Of a stretch of DNA of 64,000 nucleotides, positions 8,001-15,479 are shown in pieces. The DNA is from Streptomyces sp. S3(2020) (GTDB taxonomy: Bacteria > Actinomycetota > Actinomycetes > Streptomycetales > Streptomycetaceae): positions 1-64,000 of the forward strand of contig NZ_JABERD010000020.1 in NCBI RefSeq assembly GCF_013044505.1, given 5' to 3'. A program made the position numbers and the translations under genes. Every line of letters begins with the position of its first letter. Position 1 is the first letter of the stretch. The notes under the pieces were generated by a model. It was not told where the DNA came from, did not search any database, and worked only from the letters and a program-made list of their open reading frames with translations.

Positions 8001-8380
8001 GCGCCCGTGGCTACACCAGTAACCCCGTGAAGTCCGCGGACATCAGCGGCAACCCCACCTGGTTGCAGGTCGACCTCGGGGCCGACCGGCCGATCCGCAG
8101 TCTCGTCCTGTACCCGCGCACCGGCACCGGGGGAGTCGGTGGCGGCAGCGCGGGGTTCCCGGTCGACTTCGCGGTCCAGACGCGGCCGCACGGCAGTGGT
8201 GACTGGACCACGGTACGGGCGGTCACCGGGCAGGCGAATCCGGCTGGAGTCGCACAGACCTACACCCTCACCGACAGTACGGCCCGTCATCTCCGCATCC
8301 TGGTGACCCGGTTGGGCGCCCCGGCTGCGGACGAGACGACCAACTACCGGTTGCAGCTCGCGGAGTTGCGCGTCGGCTGA
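5006..8380 (+). CDS. Secreted GH78 alpha-L-rhamnosidase
   Basis: This 1124-residue enzyme should release terminal alpha-L-rhamnose from plant glycosides or polysaccharides outside the cell. A twin-arginine signal (RRYSRRAVTSMALG, then a hydrophobic core ending near ASAAPSA) opens it, followed by the N-terminal beta domains and an (alpha/alpha)6 catalytic barrel. The GH78 signature LDCPDRERGQWWGD places Asp397, Glu399 and Asp406 in the active site; Glu399 is the expected general acid, and Glu656 in GHTLWEYW the expected base. Two tandem ~155-residue beta-sandwich modules start near 812 and 971, each with a GYTSN motif, and look like F5/8-type carbohydrate-binding domains. ATG 5006 has an AGAGG ribosome site. 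A strong hairpin follows the stop. Confidence 0.92.
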   Translation: MNHLHEHPGSDNGPRRYSRRAVTSMALGLVGATVVNSVVSAGPASAAPSASARWIWSPASSPNQWVAFRKTFTLDGAPGSAVTAIAVDSKYWLWVNGQLVTFEGGLKRGPAPNDTYYDEIDLAPYLSSGRNTVAILAWYFGKSAFSHKDSGQGGLLFSSSITAGASTTTLVSDTSWRVTPHAGYKNNTAGGQPSYRIPEGNVYYDARDATGMKDWTLPTFSDAGWPTATDKGALGAAPWNALAKRPIPPFRFGSLTRYTNDTSLPSAGQGGTPIVARLPTNIQITPYLKVDAPAGETIGIQTDHYNNDNGGNSVRATYITTGGVQEFEALAWMNGTTVEYTIPGSVTILELSYRESGYPTDFVGSFRSSDPYFDVLWQKAARTMYVNLRDTYLDCPDRERGQWWGDAVHQFRQGFYTFDTRVYAMTRKAIDNLVAWQKPNGPLFSPIPGTWASELPLQSLAAIWSFWEYYTYTGDADAITHTYPAVKKYLDLYTLDSAGLVNHRAGDWDWPDWGNNFDKRVLDNAWYYMALDTTIKLAALSGNDADVAGWEARKKSISDNFNRVLWDTARQEYRSPGYTGDTDDRGNALAVVAGLARAADHQAINTVLTRHFNSSPYMEFYVLEALYRMGFPHTAEARMKTRWAAQVYDPGHTLWEYWTKGGGGTQNHAWSGGPLFALSAYAAGVRPTDPGYTTYQVVPRMGSLTALTTKVPSVKGMITVDLDRKTNNRLTMAVTSPSGTRAKVGVPTFSMSGVTIKAGGTTVYTGGSSTGSVSGLTYSGKDTDYVYFTVEPGTWNFDSTGSGATAPDNLAERRTVTSNNSLENRDWGVNRLTDGVIAGVSGAKGYTSNHVTAADVTASPIWVQADLGADSFIDAVRLMPRSDTPAVGGGTAGFPVDFTIQTRPGTTSDWTTVRTVTGQANPDGTPQTYGFRPTTARHVRVHATRLGSPANDEPEKYRLQLAELQVPPVARTVTADNPLFNNDWHPMYVLDGNTTSVAGARGYTSNPVKSADISGNPTWLQVDLGADRPIRSLVLYPRTGTGGVGGGSAGFPVDFAVQTRPHGSGDWTTVRAVTGQANPAGVAQTYTLTDSTARHLRILVTRLGAPAADETTNYRLQLAELRVG

Positions 8381-8385
8381 CCGGT

Positions 8386-8416
8386 GTGTGGGGGCCGTCG
8401 TGGACGGCCCCCACAC
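8386..8416 (+). terminator. Strong hairpin terminator after GH78
   Basis: GTGTGGGGGCCGTC (8386-8399) and GACGGCCCCCACAC (8403-8416) form a perfect 14-bp stem with a 3-base loop, starting six bases after the rhamnosidase stop. There is no U tract, as is common in Streptomyces. Confidence 0.85.
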
Positions 8417-8488
8417 CACAGCCCGGGCCCGGGCCACGGATCCGCAGAGAAGCGGCAGAGGAACAACGAGGAACGACGGTGTATATCA

Positions 8489-9385
8489 GTGCGCATGGAA
8501 CAGCCACCAGTGGCCCGAGCGCGGGGCCTGTTCTTCCTCACTCACGGAGCGCAGGCGTATGCCGGGCCCTACCTCCACGAGGGCGACTTCGCGCTGCACA
8601 CCCACAGCTATGTGGAGGTCGTCGTCGTCATCGAGGGTGAGGGGGTCCATCTCTCTCCGGCCGGGCGCCGGACGCTACAGGTCGGGGACGTACTCGTGCT
8701 GCGTCCCGGGCTGTGGCACGGCTACGAGGGCTGCCGTCAGCTCACCGTCTACAACTGCTGCTTCAGTGCGGACCTCCTGCTGCGGGAACTCGCGTGGATG
8801 CGGGAGGACCCGTTGCTCGGCCATCTGCTGTGGCGGGGCCCACGCGCTGTGGACCGAAAGGGTCTGTTGAGCTTCCGTCTCGGGGCGCCCGCCCTGCAGG
8901 AGTGCCTGCCGCATCTGGACGCCCTGAACGCGCTGCGGCACGCGCCCGTCCGGCTGCGTCGAGGGGACCTCGTCGGCCGTCTGACCCTTCTTCTCAGCGC
9001 CCTGGCGCGCGTGGCGGTCGTGACACTGCCGAACGGCGCGCAGGAGAGCGCCCGGACGCACCCGGCGGTGGCCCAGGCCATGCGGTTGCTGGAGTCCCGG
9101 CCCGCGCAGCCCTGGACGGTGTCCGAACTGGCCGCCGATCTGCATGTGTCGGCGGGGTACCTGGCCCGGCGCTTCAAGTCGGTCACCGGCCTGCCGCCGA
9201 TGGCCTATCTGTCCCAGCACCGAGCCGCGATGGCCTCGGACCTGCTGCTGCACACCGATCTGTCCGTCAGCCACGTCGGCCGTGAGGTCGGCTGGCCGGA
9301 CGCGAACCTGTTCGCCCGCCGCTTCCGTGCCCACACCGGCATGAGTCCGTCCGACTACCGCAGGCGTTTTATGGACGCATCGTGA
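8489..9385 (+). CDS. AraC-family regulator, cupin sensor domain
   Basis: This is a 298-residue AraC/XylS regulator. The N-terminal cupin-like effector domain (residues ~20-110) contains LHTHSYVEVVVVIEGEG and VGDVLVLRPGLWHGYEG. The C-terminal double helix-turn-helix includes WTVSELAADLHVSAGYLARR and VGREVGWPDANLFARRFRAH. GTG 8489 and ATG 8495 are both possible starts; a GAGGA lies about 15 bases upstream of the GTG. It follows the rhamnosidase in the same direction but behind a terminator, so it has its own promoter. The layout matches RhaS/RhaR-type activators of rhamnose genes, so rhamnose is my best guess at the ligand. Confidence 0.85.
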   Translation: MRMEQPPVARARGLFFLTHGAQAYAGPYLHEGDFALHTHSYVEVVVVIEGEGVHLSPAGRRTLQVGDVLVLRPGLWHGYEGCRQLTVYNCCFSADLLLRELAWMREDPLLGHLLWRGPRAVDRKGLLSFRLGAPALQECLPHLDALNALRHAPVRLRRGDLVGRLTLLLSALARVAVVTLPNGAQESARTHPAVAQAMRLLESRPAQPWTVSELAADLHVSAGYLARRFKSVTGLPPMAYLSQHRAAMASDLLLHTDLSVSHVGREVGWPDANLFARRFRAHTGMSPSDYRRRFMDAS

Positions 9386-9525
9386 ACCTCCGTGGACAGC
9401 CGGGACTCGTGTGCCCGCAGCCGGTTCCTAGCACCCGACGCACCAGGGCTAGCACGAAACAGACCTTGCCCAAGCTCACTCGGTGGAAACGGCAGTACCC
9501 ATAGGCACTCTTCCGATCTCCTCCA

Positions 9526-9990
9526 AGTGACCGAGGGCCTCCACCTGTGGGTTCCGCGCGTGGCAGGCACGTGGGGCTTCGCCAATGCCTGCTCGTGGCC
9601 TCCGGCGCGGAGGCGGCTCTGGTGGACACTCCGTACGGCGAGCCACTCACCCGGCAGTTGCTGGACGCGGCGCAGGGCGGGTCCTGCCGGCCGGGACGAC
9701 GCCGCAGACCGTGGTGCTCACGCACGCCAACGGCGACCACTCTGCACGGGAGCGGGAGCGGGAGCGCCTACCTCGACGGCGCGGAAGTGATCAGCACCGA
9801 GGCGAGCCTCGCCCATCTGTGCGCCGAGCCGACGTCGCAGCAGATGCGTCAGCTCACCCACCACACGTCCACGCAGGAGCCGCTCGGCTGGTACATGCGC
9901 CGTCACTTCGGCAGCTTCCCAGAGCGAGCTCCTCAACGGGACACCTCGGAACCGGACCCGGTCGGTCTCGCCCGGCAAGCCGCGCAGTGG
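9526..9990 (+). pseudogene. Metallo-beta-lactamase-fold hydrolase, frameshifted
   Basis: Pieces of one MBL-fold protein occur in all three forward frames in order. They are LQVTEGLHLWVPRVAGTWGF (from about 9526), LLVASGAEAALVDTPYGEPL (about 9590), TTPQTVVLTHANGDHS (about 9694) and YLDGAEVISTEASLAHL (about 9770 on). The metal motif is reduced to HANGDHS. At least three frame changes in ~460 bases rule out a working product. It sits in a decayed strip together with the SnoaL-like fragment downstream. Confidence 0.75.
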
Positions 9991-10104
9991 GCCTACGACC
10001 ACCGCCGCACGGCGACGGTTCCGCCTCCGTGAACCGCGCCGTTCTCAGTGAAGTCGGTGGGTGCCTTGGGCGTTCCGGTCGCGAAGTGGGGTGAGGACGC
10101 ACGG

Positions 10105-10260
10105 CCCGGCCGGATGAGGGTCAGAACGCTCGACGATCAGGCCGTTACGGACCCGGAAGAGGTCCACGACGGCGTTGGCCCGGTCGTCGGGGCTGGCCCT
10201 GTCGTTGTTGTTGACGGCGACGAGGTCGCCCTCGGCGATGACGCGCTTGGGGAACTGTGA
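10105..10260 (-). pseudogene. SnoaL/NTF2-like protein fragment
   Basis: On the minus strand the frame reads KRVIAEGDLVAV followed by DDRANAVVDLFRVRNGLIVE, the C-terminal half of a SnoaL-like (NTF2 superfamily) small protein. The N-terminal half, with the family's first helices and strand, is missing and replaced by unrelated low-quality frame. I read it as a truncated remnant, with no evidence of expression. Confidence 0.6.
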
Positions 10261-10333
10261 CGGCGTTCGGGAACTGCTCGAAGTAGGGCGTGTGGACGCG
10301 CTCACCTGAACGGCGACGGGCGCGCCCGTACGG

Positions 10334-11905
10334 TCAGGTGCCGAGTGCCTTGAGCTGAAGGGCCAGTACCAGCCGTACGTCGGAGTCGCCCAGGTCGATT
10401 CCCGCCGCCTCCTCGATCTTGCCCAGGCGGTAGCGCAGGGTGTTGGTGTGGACGTGCAGTTCCTCAGCCGCACCACGGACATTGCCCTGGTGCTTCAGCC
10501 AGGCGCTCAGTGTCGGCACGTACTCGGTGCCGTGGGCGGCGTCCTGTTCCTTCAGGCGCCGCAGGGGCGTGACGCTCTCCAGGTCGGCCACGACCGCCGG
10601 TTCCAGGACCCGGACGAGGGCCGCGCGGGCCCAGCAGTCGTCGAAGGCGAGCGGATCGCCGGGCCCGGGGGTCAGCCGGGCGACGGCCAGAGCCCGTTCG
10701 GCCTCCTTCCGGGAGCGCGGCAGCTCACTCTGGCCGTGCGCCACCGCGCCGACGCCCGCGTGCACCGGCATACGGTCACGGCCCGCACCGCCGAGCAGAT
10801 CCCGCAGCCAGGAGAGGACCAGTTCGGCGGAGGACTCGCGGGGCCGGGCGACCGTGAGGACGAGATACCAGAGGTTGGACAACTGGCCCGCGTGGACGGT
10901 GAGTTCGGGCCCCCTTTGGGTCAACGCGAGCCCTTGCTCAAGGCGGGAGCGGGTCACCGCCCGTTCGGCCGGGTCGTGCGGGGCGAGGGCCAGCGCCGCG
11001 ACCCAGTGGGCTCCGGGCGGCAGCTCCACCGCGTCGGCGGCGCCTGTCACCGCGGGGCTGCCGTGCAGCAGCACGGCCAGCTGCTCCATCTCGACGCGAT
11101 GGCCCCGGTAGTCCTCGGTGCGGCGGCGCATGAGCTGGAGGGAGACCCGGTGCGCGACCTGGGCGAAGGCGGTCGTCCCGCGCTCGTCGGGCCGGTCGAC
11201 CACGGCCCACATCGTGCCCAGCGCGAAGCTTCCGGCGCGCAGCCCCACCGCGAGCCGGTCGGCGGCGCCCTCGCCGATTCCCCGGACGGGGACGGGGGAG
11301 TCACTGCGGGCGATCTCCTGGGGGACGCCGTGCGCGGCGAGAGCACGGCCGAAGTCGGCCGGGGCCCGCCGGTTCATCAGGGTCTCGGTCCGTACGGCGT
11401 CGCCGCCCCGCTGGTCGCTGGAGTAGGCCAGAAGCCAGCCGCGCGTGTCCTCGACGGTCACCGGACCCCCGACGGCCGTGGCCGCGAGATCGGCGAGCGC
11501 GAAGAGGTCACCGGTCCGGTCGTCGTCGGTCTCGGACCGTCCGGCGTGTTCGGTGATCGTGCCCTGGACCAGTGCCGCCGCCTGTAGCCAGTCGATGCCG
11601 TCGTCCAGGATCAGCACCCCGCAGCCGTGTTCGGCGGCGGCGCCGAGCACCTCGGTGTCGTCCTCCACCCGGCACTTGACGGCCAGCGCGGCGACGCTGC
11701 CGCGCAGGGTGCGCAGCAGGTTGGTGATCGGCGCCGCCTCGTGCGTGCCGACGGCCAGGACGACCTCGCCGAGCGCCGGGGACTGCGCGTCCGAGGGCTC
11801 GTGGATGCGCACGCTGTCGACCGCGAGCGAGGGCTCGGGGAGCAGTACGGCGCGCAGCACGTCGCTGCCCAGGGCCGTGGCCAGTGAGTCGAGGGTGCCG
11901 CTCAT
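10334..11905 (-). CDS. PucR/CdaR-type transcriptional regulator
   Basis: This 523-residue regulator has an N-terminal PucR-like domain (~10-130), a central GGDEF-like/CdaR regulatory region, and a C-terminal HTH_30 DNA-binding helix pair, LHVHTNTLRYRLGKIEEAAG (~485-505). Such proteins usually activate catabolic genes in response to a pathway metabolite. ATG 11905 follows an AGGAG nine bases upstream. It is the second gene of a leftward pair behind an SDR. The twin palindromes between the two divergent SDRs are plausible binding sites. The likely regulon is the pair of SDRs and the permease. Confidence 0.88.
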   Translation of the reverse strand: MSGTLDSLATALGSDVLRAVLLPEPSLAVDSVRIHEPSDAQSPALGEVVLAVGTHEAAPITNLLRTLRGSVAALAVKCRVEDDTEVLGAAAEHGCGVLILDDGIDWLQAAALVQGTITEHAGRSETDDDRTGDLFALADLAATAVGGPVTVEDTRGWLLAYSSDQRGGDAVRTETLMNRRAPADFGRALAAHGVPQEIARSDSPVPVRGIGEGAADRLAVGLRAGSFALGTMWAVVDRPDERGTTAFAQVAHRVSLQLMRRRTEDYRGHRVEMEQLAVLLHGSPAVTGAADAVELPPGAHWVAALALAPHDPAERAVTRSRLEQGLALTQRGPELTVHAGQLSNLWYLVLTVARPRESSAELVLSWLRDLLGGAGRDRMPVHAGVGAVAHGQSELPRSRKEAERALAVARLTPGPGDPLAFDDCWARAALVRVLEPAVVADLESVTPLRRLKEQDAAHGTEYVPTLSAWLKHQGNVRGAAEELHVHTNTLRYRLGKIEEAAGIDLGDSDVRLVLALQLKALGT

Positions 11906-12021
11906 CGGAGGGCTCCTGTCGGATGCGTTGTCTGCGAGGTCGGGAGTCTCGGCCGGGTCTGTCGGCCGGGTTTGTCGGCACGGTCATCGAGACCGTCATC
12001 GGGACGGCCTCGCCGGGGGTG

Positions 12022-12783
12022 TCAGATCGCTGTCATGCCGCCGTCGGCGACCACCGCGGACCCGGTCATGAACGTCGAGAGGTCGGAGGCGAGGAACAGG
12101 GCGACCGACGCGATCTCGTCCGGTCTGCCCTCGCGTCCGATGGGCTGCCAGTCCGGCAGTCCGTCGCGGACGGCCTCGATACCGCCCATGCGCTCGGCGT
12201 GCGCGAGGTTGATGGGGGTGTCGACCCAGCCGGGGCAGACGCAGTTGCAGCGCACGCCCCGGGTGGCGAAGTCGCGGGCGACGGCCTTGGTCAGCATCAG
12301 CACACCGCCCTTGCTCGCGGTGTACCCGGCCAGAACGGGTTCGGCGACCAGGCTGTTGACTGAGCCCATGTTGATGATCGAGCCGCCGCCGGCCCGCAGC
12401 AGCGCGGGTACGGCGTACTTGCAGCCGAGGAAGACCCCGCGCAGGTTGACCGCCAGCATGCGGTCGAAATCCTCGACCGACGTCTCCAGGACGTTGCCGG
12501 GGATGGAGACGGCCGCGTTGTTGACCATGGTGGTGAGCCGGCCCCAGGTCCGCTCGGCCGTCTCGACGGCCGCGGCGACATCGGCCGGATCGGAGACGTC
12601 CGCGCGCAGCGGCACCACCGCCCCCGGATCCGTGCACAGCTCGGCCGTACGGGCCGCCCCCGCCTCGTCGATGTCCGCCGCCACGACCCTCGCCCCGGCC
12701 GCCACGAAACCACGGGTGATGGCCCGGCCGATCCCGCTGGCGGCGCCGGTGACGACGGCGACCTTCCCGGTCAGGTCGATCAC
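12022..12783 (-). CDS. SDR-family oxidoreductase
   Basis: This 253-residue classical short-chain dehydrogenase has the cofactor site VVTGAASGIGRA, the NNAAVS structural motif, a catalytic Ser in NMGSVNS, and the active-site Y-x-x-x-K in GYTASKGG. The Asp after the second strand (VAADIDEAG) favours NAD(H) over NADP(H). It ends VVADGGMTAI, close to the divergent SDR's VAVDGGMTSQ. The two proteins also share the motif GWVDTPIN, so they are probably duplicated genes with related substrates. Substrate is unknown. Confidence 0.88.
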   Translation of the reverse strand: MIDLTGKVAVVTGAASGIGRAITRGFVAAGARVVAADIDEAGAARTAELCTDPGAVVPLRADVSDPADVAAAVETAERTWGRLTTMVNNAAVSIPGNVLETSVEDFDRMLAVNLRGVFLGCKYAVPALLRAGGGSIINMGSVNSLVAEPVLAGYTASKGGVLMLTKAVARDFATRGVRCNCVCPGWVDTPINLAHAERMGGIEAVRDGLPDWQPIGREGRPDEIASVALFLASDLSTFMTGSAVVADGGMTAI

Positions 12784-12832
12784 TCCGGACCACCCATCCG
12801 TTCAGAACATTCCACGGCGCGGGCCAGAGAGT

Positions 12833-12850
12833 ATTGGGCAATTGTCCAAT
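12833..12850. promoter_or_regulatory. Palindromic operator between divergent SDRs
   Basis: ATTGGGCAATTGTCCAAT is an 18-bp palindrome with a single mismatched pair, placed centrally in the 178-bp gap between the two divergent SDR genes. It is a strong operator candidate for the PucR regulator encoded nearby. Confidence 0.65.
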
Positions 12851-12852
12851 GA

Positions 12853-12881
12853 CACGATGCTGTGCTCACCGCAGCATTGTG
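12853..12881. promoter_or_regulatory. Second inverted repeat, SDR intergenic region
   Basis: CACGATGCTG (12853-12862) and CAGCATTGTG (12872-12881) pair at 9 of 10 positions with a 9-base spacer, starting three bases after the first palindrome. Its sequence is unrelated to the first, so two different regulators, or a promoter-overlapping hairpin, may act here. Confidence 0.5.
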
Positions 12882-12961
12882 GCATCCCCGGTCGGACACA
12901 GAGGCCTGTGGACCGACCGTGATTGGGGAATCGACCAAAGAGCACAACCGGAAGAGGCTCC

Positions 12962-13753
12962 ATGACCACCCCACCTCCCCGCACGACCGAGGGCCGGGTC
13001 GCCGGCAAGGTCTGCATCGTCACCGGCGCCGGCTCCGGTATCGGCAGGGCCACCGCCCACCGGCTGGCCGAGGAGGGCGGACGGGTGCTGTGCGCGGACC
13101 TGTCGGCCGACGCCGCCGCGCACACCGCGGCCGAGATCACCGAGGCCGGCGGGACAGCCGAGCCCCACACGGTCGACGTGTCCTCCAGCGCCGCCGTGGA
13201 CGGCATGGTCCGGGCCACCGTCGCGCTGTGGGGACGGGTCGACGTGCTGGTCAACAACGCCGGAGTGAATCTGCCGGGGCTGCTGCACGAGGTCCCGGAC
13301 GACATCATCGACCGGACGCTGGACGTGAACGTCAAGGGCCAGCTGTACGGCTGCCGGGCGGTCATCCCGCACATGCTGGCGCAGGGCGGCGGGTCGATCG
13401 TCAACATCTCCAGCGTGAACGGGCTTGTCAGCGAGCCCTTCCTCACGGTCTACTCTGCGTCCAAAGGTGCGAGCGTGATGCTGACCAAGGGTGTCGCGCT
13501 CGACTACGCCAAGCAGAACATCCGCTGCAACGTCATCTGCCCGGGCTGGGTCGACACCCCCATCAACCACGCCCACGCCGAACTCCTCGGTGGGCTCCAA
13601 CAGGTGTACGACACCATCGACTCCTTCCAGCCGATCGGCCGGCCCGGCGAGCCACGCGAGATCGCCAACGTGGCACTCTTCCTCGCCTCCGACGAGGCCA
13701 GCTTCATGACGGGCAGCGTCGTCGCCGTCGACGGCGGCATGACCTCCCAGTAG
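12962..13753 (+). CDS. SDR-family oxidoreductase
   Basis: This 263-residue classical SDR has the cofactor motif IVTGAGSGIGRA, NNAGVN, the catalytic Ser in NISSVNG, and Y-x-x-x-K in VYSASKGA. The acidic residue in LCADLSAD again favours NAD(H). ATG 12962 follows GGAAGAGG. It is the first gene of a rightward pair with an amino acid/choline-type permease 69 bp downstream, so it likely acts on a transported hydroxy or amino-alcohol compound. It is a close paralogue of the divergent SDR. Confidence 0.88.
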   Translation: MTTPPPRTTEGRVAGKVCIVTGAGSGIGRATAHRLAEEGGRVLCADLSADAAAHTAAEITEAGGTAEPHTVDVSSSAAVDGMVRATVALWGRVDVLVNNAGVNLPGLLHEVPDDIIDRTLDVNVKGQLYGCRAVIPHMLAQGGGSIVNISSVNGLVSEPFLTVYSASKGASVMLTKGVALDYAKQNIRCNVICPGWVDTPINHAHAELLGGLQQVYDTIDSFQPIGRPGEPREIANVALFLASDEASFMTGSVVAVDGGMTSQ

Positions 13754-13822
13754 CCCTCCGTCCTCACCCGCAGCCGTACCCCCGTCCCCCTCTCCTCCGG
13801 CACACCAGAACAAGGGGTTTCC

Positions 13823-15379
13823 ATGGCTTCCGACACAGCAGGGCAGGGCGAGCCGACCCTGGACAGACCGCACGAGGCGAGCGACGACGAGGCCCGCCTC
13901 CACGCCCTGGGCTATGCCCAGGAGCTGGAGCGCAGCATGTCGCCGTTCTCCAACTTCGCCGTCTCCTTCACCATCATCTGCATCCTCTCCGGGTGCATGA
14001 CGCTGTACGGCTTCGGCATGAACACCGGCGGCCCGGCCGTCATGGTGTGGGGCTGGCCGATCGTCGGCCTGCTCACCCTCACCGTGGGCCTCGGCATGGC
14101 GGAGGTCTGCTCCAGCTATCCGACCGCCGGCGGCCTCTACTACTGGGCCGCCAAGCTCGCCAAGAGCAACGGCCCGGCCTGGGCCTGGTTCACCGGCTGG
14201 TTCAACTTCCTCGGCCAGGTCGCCGTCACCGCCGGCATCGACTTCGGTCTCGCCCAGTTCCTCAACGCCTTCCTGGACCTCCAGTTCGGCTTCGCCGCCA
14301 CCCCCGGCCACACCGTCCTGCTGTTCGGCATCGTCCTGCTCGTCCACGCCCTGCTGAACGTGCGCGGGGTCAGGGTCGTCGCCCTGCTCAACAACATCAG
14401 CGTCTGGTGGCAGGTCATCGGCGTCGCCGTCGTCGTCCTGGCGTTGGTCGTCTTCCCCGGCAAGCACCAGTCCGCGGGCTTCGTCTTCGGCCACTTCGTC
14501 AACAACACGGGCTGGGGCTCGGGCCTCTACGTCTCGCTCCTGGGCCTGCTGCTCGCCCAGTACACCCTCACCGGCTTCGACGCCTCCGCCCACATGACCG
14601 AGGAGACCCATGACGCCGCCCGCTCCGGGCCGCGCGGCATCGTCAACTCCATCATCGTGTCGCTGGTCGCGGGCTGGATCCTGCTCATCGGCGTCACCTT
14701 CGCCATCCAGTCCTACGACGGCGCACTCGGCAGCAGCACCGGAGTGCCCCCGGTGCAGATCTTCCTCGACGCGCTCGGCGCGACCGGCGGCAAGCTGCTC
14801 CTGCTCATCGTCATCGGCGCCCAGTTCTTCTGCGGCATGTCGTCGGTGACCGCCAACTCCCGCATGATCTACGCCTTCTCCCGCGACGGGGCCCTGCCCG
14901 GCTCCCGCATCTGGCACAAGATCAGCGACCACACCCGCACCCCGACCAACGCGGTCTGGCTCGCCTCCGGCGGCGCCTTCCTGCTCGGCCTGCCCTACCT
15001 GATCAACCCCACCGCGTACGCCGCCGTGACGTCCATCGCCGTCATCGGACTGTTCATCGCGTACGTCATCCCCATCTACCTGCGGCTGCGCCAGGGCGAC
15101 GACTTCGAACCCGGCCCCTGGCAGCTGGGCCGCTGGAGCAAGCCCATCTCGGTCATCGCCGTCGGCTGGGTCGGCTTCGTCACCGTCCTGTTCATGCTCC
15201 CGCAGGTCAGCCCGGTCACGACGAAGACCTTCAACTACGCGCCCGTGGCGGTGCTGGTGGTCCTGGGGTTCGCCGGGGTCTGGTGGCTGGTGTCGGCCCG
15301 CAACTGGTTCAACGGCCCGAAGGTCCAGGGCTCCGCGGACGAACTCGCCGCCATCGAGCGCGACCTCAAGGGCAGCTGA
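13823..15379 (+). CDS. APC-family amino acid/choline-type permease
   Basis: This is a 518-residue, roughly 12-helix APC-superfamily permease. The N-terminal ELERSMSPFSNFAVSFTII leader and the CSSYPTAGGLYYW motif in helix 2-3 match the ACT (amino acid/choline transporter) branch that includes GABA and choline permeases. It probably imports an amino acid, polyamine or amino alcohol by proton symport. It is co-oriented with the upstream SDR and is followed by a long terminator hairpin. Confidence 0.85.
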   Translation: MASDTAGQGEPTLDRPHEASDDEARLHALGYAQELERSMSPFSNFAVSFTIICILSGCMTLYGFGMNTGGPAVMVWGWPIVGLLTLTVGLGMAEVCSSYPTAGGLYYWAAKLAKSNGPAWAWFTGWFNFLGQVAVTAGIDFGLAQFLNAFLDLQFGFAATPGHTVLLFGIVLLVHALLNVRGVRVVALLNNISVWWQVIGVAVVVLALVVFPGKHQSAGFVFGHFVNNTGWGSGLYVSLLGLLLAQYTLTGFDASAHMTEETHDAARSGPRGIVNSIIVSLVAGWILLIGVTFAIQSYDGALGSSTGVPPVQIFLDALGATGGKLLLLIVIGAQFFCGMSSVTANSRMIYAFSRDGALPGSRIWHKISDHTRTPTNAVWLASGGAFLLGLPYLINPTAYAAVTSIAVIGLFIAYVIPIYLRLRQGDDFEPGPWQLGRWSKPISVIAVGWVGFVTVLFMLPQVSPVTTKTFNYAPVAVLVVLGFAGVWWLVSARNWFNGPKVQGSADELAAIERDLKGS

Positions 15380-15384
15380 CCGCA

Positions 15385-15447
15385 CACCGCCGTCGGGCCC
15401 GGGTTGCAGGGAAGGAGACCTCCTGCGCCCGGGCCCGACGAGCGGTG
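15385..15447 (+). terminator. Long GC hairpin terminator
   Basis: CGTCGGGCCCGGG (15391-15403) pairs perfectly with CCCGGGCCCGACG (15428-15440), and the stem is extended by CACCGC/GCGGTG outside a one-base bulge. It follows the permease stop and faces the end of the convergent binding-protein gene, so it may serve both. Confidence 0.85.
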
Positions 15448-15479
15448 TTCACTGCACCGGCCAGGACCCGCAACAGGCC

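Noticed and set aside
12866-15385. Very long open frame on the minus strand opposite the SDR and permease
   Set aside because: It is antisense to two well-supported genes, has low-complexity Gly/Asp/Val composition and matches no family. GC-rich codons in the real genes leave the opposite strand open.
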